NCBI GenBank assembly: GCA_964036275.1
Contig: OZ038435.1
Location: 6,640,187-6,704,186, forward strand
DNA: 64,000 nt
From: Litoditis marina
Lineage: Eukaryota; Nematoda; Chromadorea; Rhabditida; Rhabditidae
Direction: 5' to 3'
The notes under the pieces were generated by a model. It saw only the letters and a program-made list of their open reading frames with translations, was not told the DNA's origin and ran no database searches. A program made the position numbers and the translations under genes. Positions within the stretch are counted from its first letter, which is position 1. Each line of letters begins with the position of its first letter. Positions 55,913 to 64,000 of the stretch are shown here, one piece after another.

Positions 55913-58867
55913 ATGGCGTCATCCACTCGGGTCAGCGAGGCCGAGTATGAGCGTCGCGAACGTTTCCTTGGAAGTGGAATTCGTCCCAGAGAGACGGTCG
56001 ACCCATTCACGTGGTCCTATCCCGCTAAGGTACTGAATAAGAATGAAAGCTGTAAATTAATATATTTACAGTCTAAAAAATGAAGAATAGTACGTAAAGT
56101 CGTAAAGTAGTTGTATTAATGTAGTACGTTTGGCCTGTACCCAAAAGTGTCGTTCACAAACTCGGATTGACGGGTTTTCTTTATTCGTATAGTATTGAAA
56201 ATATTGATAGAAACATAAAATAATCATACACTCACAACGGGCTGGACTCACTCCAAAAAAAAAACCGGGATCCCCCTGACCATTTCTCCCCCCCCCCCCC
56301 CCCCCTCGCATCGCATTTAAAACACATAAAATGAAGATTTTAATAACATTTTAAAATTAAAAACTACTGGGACCACCTTTTTTCTGGCAAAAAGGTCCGC
56401 GACCCACCGGCTAATGCGAGGCATTGTGAGTGTGTGAAAATAATTGTCAGACGATAACAAGGATGAAAACTACGAGCCTAAAATAGGCTAAATCAGGGAA
56501 ATTTAGGGAAATCGAAATGGCTGGATTAGAACCGAATTAGGCTTGTCGGCACCTAATTTAGGCTTGTCGGCACCTAATTTAGCCTGGTAGACACCTAATT
56601 TAGCCTGGTAGACACCTATTTCAGGCCTGTAGCCCCTATTTTGAGCTGGAATTAACCTATTTTGGGCTTGTAACACGCGATAATTATTTTTTCGCGAATG
56701 CATGAAATAGGTGGCTACAAGCCTAAAATAGGTGTCCACCAGGCTAAATTAGGTGCCGACAAGCCTAATTTGGTTCTAATCCAGCCATTTATATTTTCCT
56801 AAATTTTCCTGGATTTAGCCTATTTTAGGCCTGTAACTTTCACCTGAGAATGATAATGAAAATTAAATATCGAGCTTTTAACGCTAGTTTGTTCGTTATT
56901 GTTGTTCCGCGATATACCACCCAATAAAAATGCTGCATAGTTGCATTTTATCACGTTTTTGTGGTTCGTGAGCGTTATATTGTAGGTTGGTGAAGGGTAT
57001 TCCAGTTTATTGAAGGTAGCGTGCTTTTTGTATTAGTTTCATCAGAGGAGGTTCAAAAAAGTGTTGGGTATATCATTATGAGCGGTACCAAGTACCATGG
57101 TTGTCAGTATATAAGACCTGACCATTCAAAATATTAGTAACACTGGTGTTATTTTACTTTGTTCTATTTCAGAACCGATTGTAAATTTGACAAACCAAAG
57201 AGTTTGTATTGATCAAGAAGAATAACTATTTTCACAATTTTCAAATGATAAGTGAAAGTTTCTGTAATAACTATTTTCACAATTTTCAAATGATAAGTTG
57301 AAGTTCTTGTATATATCGGCGGCTATTAATAAAATATAATATACACTGGTGCAAACCAACTATTAGTATACTTTTAGGGGGCAGGAGTGATGCTCGGACT
57401 TTCGCTAGCTGCAGGCCATCTTCACAATATGTGGAACAAGAAGCCTTATTATTACGGTCAGTGCAATTTAGTTCTTACTTCAATGTTGTAAACCCTAAGC
57501 GTTTCAATTTGATAAACTTTATTCCATTTTTTCACGATGGATATTCTTTACTTTTAGTTATTGATTATGCAGCAGCTGTTTCTCAGGAATCTCAGGAATG
57601 GTTACCTATCGCCTTTGAAATGAAAGTGTTGAGAAGTTGAGATTGACATTCTTTGAGCGTAGTTGAATGAATATAGATCAACGCCAGTGCAACTAACTAA
57701 AATGAGCGTGCGGAACCCTAGAACCGGGCATGATTGGTACTCTTGTAAAAGTTATTATTTCTCTTGTTTTTTTTGCCTTTTACACAGTTTAAGCTTCTGA
57801 AAATGAGCGAAGTTCTACGAAAAAAGAGAGCATGAGTCATCGTCATTTTGACAGGAACTTTATTTTGTTATTTATTATATCTACATAGACTACATTCAAA
57901 GAATGTAGCACTCGCTCATCAGAGATAGAGAATAAACGAAAAACACTCATAAGACAGTAAAGTTGGGCGTGTAGTCAGAAAAATCTTGAAATGGGCTAAT
58001 TTTTGCCGAAAATGATGATTTTTGTCTATTTTTGATTCGAAGTCATAAATGTTCACATTCTAAAACTAATTCCTTTTTGACGAGAACGGCCTTACTGGTG
58101 CTTGAAAACACCCTGTCTAATACCTATGCTTGCCGTTCAGCTCTGTTCCCCCGTCTGATTCTTGTCTCGGCCGTCACTGCTCTCGGCTACGGAATGGGAG
58201 CTCTCCGTGAGCACCATTATAGAACCAGAGATGCCGTCATCCAACACTACATGGAACTCCATCCCCAGGACTTTGATCACTTCCAGGACAGTGAGTTGAC
58301 GTTTTTCTCAATGTTGACACAGTTGGGACAGTCGTGTTACCCAGAGTTGGCGAGGGCGCAAGGGTTTTGCAGGTTAACAAAAGAATGAGAATAGTTGGGG
58401 CTGAATCTGGACTTCATATTTTCTTCAAATTTGGGCGAAAAATGAAATGATTTCGGGGTGTACGAGAGTTGCGCCTGGAAATTTTGGCCTACCTAGCTTG
58501 AAAATGTTGAACCAGGGTCACGTGGATGTTATTGCCTCTTTCTCCTCATTTCTCAATTGAGTAGTATGTAGAATAAGTTTTTTTTTCAAATATTGAACAT
58601 GATTGTTAAATTTTTGTCCAAAAAATTTCAATCGTCTCAATTGGATAATAACATGTGTTCACAGCCATGAAAGTGTTTGGTAATTGTGTAAAGCTGGTTT
58701 CCGAATCTGTTACACTTGAAACCGCGCATAAATTTAAATAATATGTTGTGAAATTTGTATTTATTGATTTTCTCAAATTGCATTCATTAACAGGAAACGG
58801 CCGCCCTTTCTCGCAGGTTCTGTTGCCGTGGTATCCCCGACGCAATCAATACACGAAATACGATTAG
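55913..58867 (+). CDS. NADH:ubiquinone oxidoreductase subunit C2 (B14.5b)
   Basis: Accessory membrane-arm subunit of mitochondrial complex I. Four exons (55913-56029, 57378-57456, 58141-58290, 58794-58867) give 139 residues, close to the family length of about 120. Two hydrophobic segments are seen (around GAGVMLGLSLAAG and LFPRLILVSAVTALGYGMGA), followed by REHHYRTRDAVIQHYMELH, and a basic C-terminal end (WYPRRNQYTKYD). The H-Y-x-x-x-H-P pattern after the second helix is typical of NDUFC2. It is the middle gene of the cluster; in C. elegans the homologues of this gene and cox-6B are also neighbours, as I recall. Confidence in the family is good but rests on pattern recognition. Confidence 0.85.
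56288..56305. repeat. Poly-C run
   Basis: Eighteen consecutive C in the first intron of the complex I gene. Confidence 0.95.
56470..56836. mobile_element. Long-arm hairpin element with internal tandem repeats
   Basis: About 367 bases. Left arm GAGCCTAAAATAGGCTAAAT..., right arm its complement over more than 100 bases, both carrying GGCTGGATTAGAACC. The left arm has expanded units of TTAGGCTTGTCGGCACCTAA and TAGCCTGGTAGACACC. In the first intron of the complex I gene. Confidence 0.85.
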
Positions 58868-58932
58868 AAGATTGCTCATAATTCGATTATAGGATCCATG
58901 TACGACTGTATCTTGTTGTATAGATTATAAAA

Positions 58933-58938
58933 AATAAA
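58933..58938 (+). terminator. Polyadenylation signal of the complex I gene
   Basis: AATAAA 66 bases after the stop. A U-rich run follows at 58956-58968, about 135 bases before the next trans-splice acceptor, as expected for an operon junction. Confidence 0.65.
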
Positions 58939-59095
58939 CATAGCGTTTTCAGTTTCATTTTTTTTTTATGAAATTGGTTGCGAGCCGACGGTATATTTCA
59001 ATTGTTTGTGGTTTTGCTTCAATAATTATTATCCCTAACTGTTATTGTTTTATTTATGTTATTTGGTTTTAAAGTATTGTTTAATATTCTTTCTT

Positions 59096-59104
59096 ATTCC
59101 GCAG
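59096..59104 (+). promoter_or_regulatory. Probable SL2-type trans-splice acceptor
   Basis: TATTCCGCAG ends seven bases before the ATG of the tubulin cofactor gene and about 165 bases after the upstream poly(A) signal, standard nematode operon spacing. Confidence 0.55.
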
Positions 59105-59111
59105 TTATACG

Positions 59112-62100
59112 ATGGACGAAATGCTGACATCGGGTGCTGAGATGGATGCGGTGGAGATGAAGAGGGCCAAGCTGATGGCCCGTCTGCAGCAGCGACACGC
59201 CAACTCGGGCGGACGCAGCGTGCAACGTGGGTTCGGTTGGGTTACGTAGGGGTTGGCTAACTAATAATAATATAAACCTTATGGCACATGTATTTGTGTT
59301 TACTATTTTCTGACACTTTAACTTCAACTTTTAATAACTATATAAAGTTTTCTGTTGACAAATGGCCACATTCTTTGCACGTAAATGAGTAAATAAATAA
59401 CAGCGAAGAATGCTCAAATTATGAAGCATTTTCCCGTTTTGGCTTGGATAATTCTGATACGGCATAGCATTTTTGGGGCGTTTTAATTGAAAATGAAGTC
59501 CTCTATGAAGAGTAGTTACTGGCGCAAATGCTAAGCTCTAGTACCTTTGTGTTAGACAAAATTTGTAGTTTCAGTGATTGAGAAAAAGTCAGCCGAAATG
59601 GAGTTGGATCGACTAATCGAACAGGCTCGTTCGGAGCTTTCCAGAGGAGAAGTGGTCATCGAGACAGTGAAAAGGCTAGGTAGGTGCGCCTCCGGCTAGC
59701 GAGAAGATGTCATCCCGTGCACATGATTAGTATTGACATCTTCTCATTTGTTGGACCTTTTATCGTCTCGGTCTTTTTTCCTCTTCTAGGAATTGATGTT
59801 TGATATAATCATATCTCTAAATGCAAGGTTGGGATTCAAAATTATTAAAATAAGCGATGAAACTCATTAAATGCATTTGTGAAGTACAAAGTCACAAAGT
59901 GGTCAAAATTGTTCTTGTTCACTGGTATATACTTGACTTCTTACTTCTTAGCTCATAATCACACACCAGTGAGGTGTGATTATGCTACAAAGAGAGCCCT
60001 GCTTGGCGAATGAGAATTGTATGTTAATAGTAGTGAAAAGTTTGCCAATTTTGTATTACAAAACGTTAACATTACAGAAGAGAGTCTTTCCCTACAGTGC
60101 GGCGGGCGGAATGTGAAGAGGATTCAAGATGTGCTGGAGGCTTCGAGAAAAGCCACTCTGGCCAACGATGTCAGTTTTAAGCGGCCCGCCTTCTCATTTG
60201 TGGTTAGTTCTTAAAGGGTTAAAGTTGGTTTTTATGAACTGAAACGAACACAAAATTACATTTAGTCCTGACGCATACACGTATTATGAGGCCCCGCTGA
60301 GGCCTTATCATAATTTTTTGCTGAATGAAGGAGTCTTAAATTCTTGAAAGGTGGTAGCATTACAGTGCAATTTATGACTCGTACAATATAGTGCAATTTC
60401 TAATTGCGCATTCCCTCAGAACACGATCCAATACTATTCGAATTCGTAAAAGCAAACACTTCAGAAGCGGCCTTCCTCGGTGAATCCAGCGGCAAAAAAT
60501 GTGGCTCCTCCCCCTCCCCTTCCGGCCGATGTGCCCTCCCCCAAAAAGGAGTCTGTCCTTCCTTCCGTGGAGCCACATGTGAATGATACTGCCGTCAGAC
60601 TAGAGGACAAGGTGAACCATATCACATATTAAGTGCACCTAATTTTGGGACTATCAAAACGATTCACGACTCAACAAAGAACCAAGTAATTGTGGCATTC
60701 AAGCTGATACACTATTCGGTTTACAAGAGGTCAGCATTTCATGATTGTTCTTTCTAGGTATCTATATTAATTGTGCTTTCAGACGAATTTCAAGGACTGT
60801 ATCAGCGGAGAGGAGGGATCTAGCATATCTCTGAAGAACCTGACAAACTGCACAATTCGGTTCTCGTTCCGGGCTTCCGCGGTACACATACAGGTACAAC
60901 CAGTTGTATTACGTAGTTTCTCGGTAGAGTTGATTAATAGGGTTGCCTTTTAAGCGTAAGTGCGTGAAAATAGAGGTGCTACTTAATTGGAAGTAATGAG
61001 AAGTTTGATTGCAGTAGATGTGTGTTATGTTCAATGAATGAAGTAGAATAATCATTGAGGAATTAATTTTTGTTCTGCTCGTTTCAGAATAATACTCTGA
61101 GAAGCGTGATTTAAAGTGTGAGTTTAGTGCGATTTTCCTTGTAGGCTTAGCATCTGTTTGTTGTTATTCAACGCAACATTTTCATATCTTTCCAATTATT
61201 ATCACCCATTTCTGACACTTTACAGAACATCAAGAATTGTACCCTCTACTTTTTGCCTATCCGGTCGTCTATATTATTGCATGAAGCAGAAAAGTGAGTG
61301 TGCTTGTTTTTCGATGTTCCAGCTAAGACCTAAGAACATGGTAGAGAAAAGTTCATATGAGCATGACTGTATTTCGTTCACCTCATTTATGCATGGTCAT
61401 GAATTTTCATTGAAATTCCTAGGTTTCCACTGAAGTAGTTCTTCGAAATTTTGATAGAATTGTTTCATAGCGCACCCTTTAAGCATATGAGGGGTTCATA
61501 CTTTCTGCTACCGAAGTCTGCTCATGACAAAATAAGTCTTTCCAAGAAAAATTGTGTAACTCACGAAAATGTAGGAGTCTGTAGTATAAAAAACCATTGC
61601 CTTGTTATGATAGTTATTTATTTATTTATCTACATTCAAAGAATGTGGCACTCGCTCAACAGGGAAAGAGGGCAAAACTAATCGTCAACTGTAGTTTCTT
61701 TCAGCTGTTCCATCTTCGCCTCCGCTCAGCAGATTCGTGTACATGATTCGAAGGATGTGAACTTCCACGTTTTCGTCAAGGGAGCAATCATATTCGAGAC
61801 GTGTACCAGAATGCGAATGGCACCCTACAGGTCGGTAGTTTTTCGGCAAAAGTTTCAAGTATTCTGCAGATATCGAATAGTTTTCCGATTAATTGGATAA
61901 GTTTGTGAAAAATGGTTAAACCTCAACGTTTCGCAGAAGGCTAACAGATATATGTGCCTTTTCTGTCTAATTAGTGCTTGATAAATCTAAGGTGGAATCT
62001 GGTTATCCAATAATAACGTGTTAATCCACACGAAATCCTGTTAGTTTCAATGTGTTGTGCACAAAGTGGATTGTTCTTCAATCAACCTCAAATTCATGCT

Positions 62101-62331
62101 TATTTTCTTCAATACGAAAGAGACGTGAGCTTCTTCATTCAACTTTTTACGGGACCGAAATAGTATGTTTGACGCAAACCTAAATTCAGGATGATACATG
62201 GCGGAGTGCCAGTGGTGGTCCCAGAAGGGGAGCAATGGCGACATCCCAGTGACTTTGACTGGTTGGCCGAAGGTCAAAGTCCCAACTGGAGCATTCTTCC
62301 AGAATCAGAATGGAGCGAAGGAAGTATTTAG
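59112..62331 (+). CDS. Tubulin-specific chaperone C (TBCC)
   Basis: Acts with cofactors D and E as a GTPase activator that releases folded alpha/beta-tubulin. Eight exons (59112-59226, 59575-59679, 60078-60202, 60465-60611, 60783-60893, 61226-61293, 61705-61830, 62190-62331) give 312 residues. The N-terminal part is helical and charged, matching the TBCC spectrin-like region. A Pro-rich linker (VAPPPPLPADVPSPKK) follows. The beta-helix TBCC domain begins near residue 170 (ISLKNLTNCTIRF, NIKNCTLY, NCSIFASAQQIRVH). The arginine finger in the Q-x-R motif is R235. The C-terminal motif DFDWLAEGQSPNW is also typical. It is the third gene of the apparent operon. Confidence 0.93.
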
Positions 62332-62673
62332 GCTTTTCATGATTGTTATTATTTTTTTGACGTAGATTGAGCTTGTTTTCTATTTGCCGGTTTGCAATCA
62401 GCACATTCTCTCACTCAGGAGCTGGTTTTCTTCTGTTTTTTTTTTGTTAGCAGCATGAAAATTCAAGCATGCACGCGCCTTTATAGGAAACATTATCGTG
62501 CAGTTCTTGTGTAATTCGTCTATTTTATTTAGTTTGTTACTAATCTATATTATGATGTTTTCGCAAGGTGTAGATTGATCTCGTATAGTTTTTCTCGGAG
62601 AGTTTTGCACGTTCTTTTGTTCTGTTTGTGATTGAATGAACCTTATCTTGAAATGGTTCTGTTTTAAGATTAA

Positions 62674-62679
62674 AATAAA
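62674..62679 (+). terminator. Polyadenylation signal of the TBCC gene
   Basis: AATAAA about 340 bases after the stop codon; no closer canonical signal was noted. Confidence 0.45.
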
Positions 62680-62920
62680 GTGGTTTCAGCTATCAGGAGA
62701 AAAAAGCTATGTTTGGAAATAAGTATATGGGTGAAACTTGGGTTCATACTAACTGTGCAGCTGTCAATTGTCAACTCTTCTGGTGTTCCTGAAAACTGAA
62801 AGAACAGAAACATCTCCACTTTTACCGCTTGGCCAGCTACAATATACGATACGAGAGAGAATGGAGACCAAAGGCAAAAGCTTGTTGAGATTGCGAACAA
62901 GTTTTGCCTTGAAATACATT

Positions 62921-62978
62921 TTAAATTGCAGTTTGAAGGACCGTTGACACGGGATTCGTCCACATAATCGTCCTGCTT
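62921..62978. mobile_element. Half copy of hairpin element D
   Basis: One arm only (AAATTGCAGTTTGAAGGACC to CATAATCGTCCTG), upstream of the last gene. Confidence 0.7.
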
Positions 62979-63058
62979 TAAGTGGTCTTCTTCAGAGTTG
63001 TAGTGGGAAAAGACTTGTTGGAGAAGTTGAACGCACAAAATGTCATGTTCTGTGTCAG

Positions 63059-63937
63059 CTCTCATCCACCGGTCTCCAGGTGGACTATATTCGCGACAGT
63101 TTCTGCAAACTCATTCGAACTCTGAAAGCGAAAGATGTCGAAATGAAGGAAACTTTAGAATTCATCCTGCAACCATTCGTCCTACCTTTTTGCCAGGTTA
63201 GTTGAATGAGTGTGGGCGCCGTACCGCACTGAGCCTCGCCGGTTCGATACCCGGCTGAGGCGGATTGGTAATTTATTTGTCTGTGTGCCCACCATTATCG
63301 ATGGGGTTCCAATGTAATGTACTGAAACAATCATAATAATGATAATAATATTCATTACACAAAATGTGCAACGGTATGCAAACATATGGGAGAAGAGAGA
63401 TTTGGTGAAAATCTGAAACGCAAACATACCGAACTTTGACCAGAAAGTTTCTAACTATGTTGAGATCAGACGACAGATTCTAGGCGAACTCTATATTTAA
63501 CCGGGTTTTTGGTAGCCTAACCGGTTTTCGGTAACCAATTTCCCAGGTCACTTCAGTAGGTAACCGGTTGGTAAACTAAAATGAACAACCTGTTACCTGT
63601 TTTTGAACGCAAAAATGTGGTTTCTACGGTGAGTTTGCACGGTAACCGAGAATAAGTTGCAGGTTAACTACCGGTTACCTGTGGTTGCTTGATATTTTCT
63701 CACAATTTTTTATATCTACGTCTCAATAACGTCGTCTGATCCCAGCATGAGGGCTTTGAGGTGCAATTCTGATGATCCGTGAACATCTCGATTCAGATAA
63801 ATTCGTTACACGCCGACTTAGTCTTCCGATGTTGTGACCTCAGTGACGACGGTTTGCTGAGCAGCCCCTTGGAAAGTCTGCACATGCACGGAGAGCGCCA
63901 TTCCATCATCAGTGAGGGCATAAACCGCCTGCTCATG
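63059..63937 (+). CDS. Unidentified helical protein, 3' (and probably 5') partial
   Basis: I do not recognise this gene. Two exons with good acceptors and donors are visible: 63059-63196 and 63797-63937, in matching phase, together 93 residues. They read as amphipathic helices (FCKLIRTLKAKDVEMKET, LEFILQPFVLPFCQ, LHADLVFRCCDLSDDG), compatible with an armadillo/HEAT-like repeat protein. The frame has no ATG before the exon start, so either a small first exon lies between 62680 and 63058 or translation starts at the internal Met in the first exon. The gene continues past the right edge. It could be a fourth member of the upstream operon. Confidence 0.55.
63207..63275 (+). repeat. tRNA T-arm-like fragment
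   Basis: GCCGGTTCGATACCCGGC forms a perfect T arm with a B-box, but no A-box or acceptor stem is seen. Probably a SINE relic. Confidence 0.45.
63497..63700. repeat. GGTAACCGG palindromic repeat
   Basis: Inverted copies of AACCGGTT and GGTTACC at both ends, similar in design to the GGTTCGG repeat. Lies in an intron of the last gene. Confidence 0.6.
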
Positions 63938-64000
63938 GTGAGTATAGTCATCGCCAAGGAAAGGCGGGAGGGTACTGTATTTCTCACATTTCGCTGTGTA

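Overview
The window is nuclear DNA from a nematode, most likely a rhabditid. The evidence is the TTTCAG-type splice acceptors, trans-splice-like acceptors lying a few bases before start codons, a short cuticle collagen, an expanded-family UDP-glucuronosyltransferase, and a Hox protein whose homeodomain and C-terminal tail match LIN-39. Genes are intron-rich (seven exons in a 301-residue collagen, eighteen in the ligase), which argues against Caenorhabditis itself. All gene models were built by hand from exon phase, so every listed exon set stays in frame to its stop; none is supported by transcripts.

Layout: (1) 178-6790 (+), a UDP-glucuronosyltransferase missing its N-terminus beyond the left edge. 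(2) 8198-11903 (+), an unrecognised proline-rich, probably disordered protein of 222 residues. (3) 14087-17133 (+), a cuticle collagen, followed by an unexplained exon-like ORF at 17552-17689. (4) 17.7-28.8 kb, no convincing gene; it holds mobile-element relics and islands rich in homeodomain, octamer and ONECUT-like motifs, probably upstream regulatory DNA of the Hox gene. (5) 28905-37494 (+), lin-39 (Hox), six exons with a 4.7 kb second intron. (6) 37.5-45.0 kb, gene-free DNA with further candidate regulatory islands and a textbook small hAT-like element. (7) 45030-52584 (-), DNA ligase IV (lig-4), tail-to-tail with lin-39. (8) 53561-62331 (+), three closely spaced genes for cytochrome c oxidase 6B, complex I subunit NDUFC2 and tubulin cofactor C, which look like a trans-spliced operon; lig-4 and this cluster diverge from a ~1 kb shared upstream region. 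(9) 63059 to the right edge (+), exons of an unidentified helical protein.

The gene-free parts and many introns are full of short inverted-repeat elements. At least eight families with several copies can be recognised by eye, together with tRNA-derived SINE-like copies, CT microsatellites and long G or C runs. Three separate elements sit in the three introns that follow the homeobox-encoding exons of lin-39. The best leads for new biology are the paired NF-Y/GC-box modules at the lin-39 promoter and 11.5 kb downstream, a Hox/PBC/Meis composite site in lin-39 intron 2, a tandem array of ONECUT-type sites, a dense CACGTG cluster, and a non-canonical splice acceptor in lig-4.
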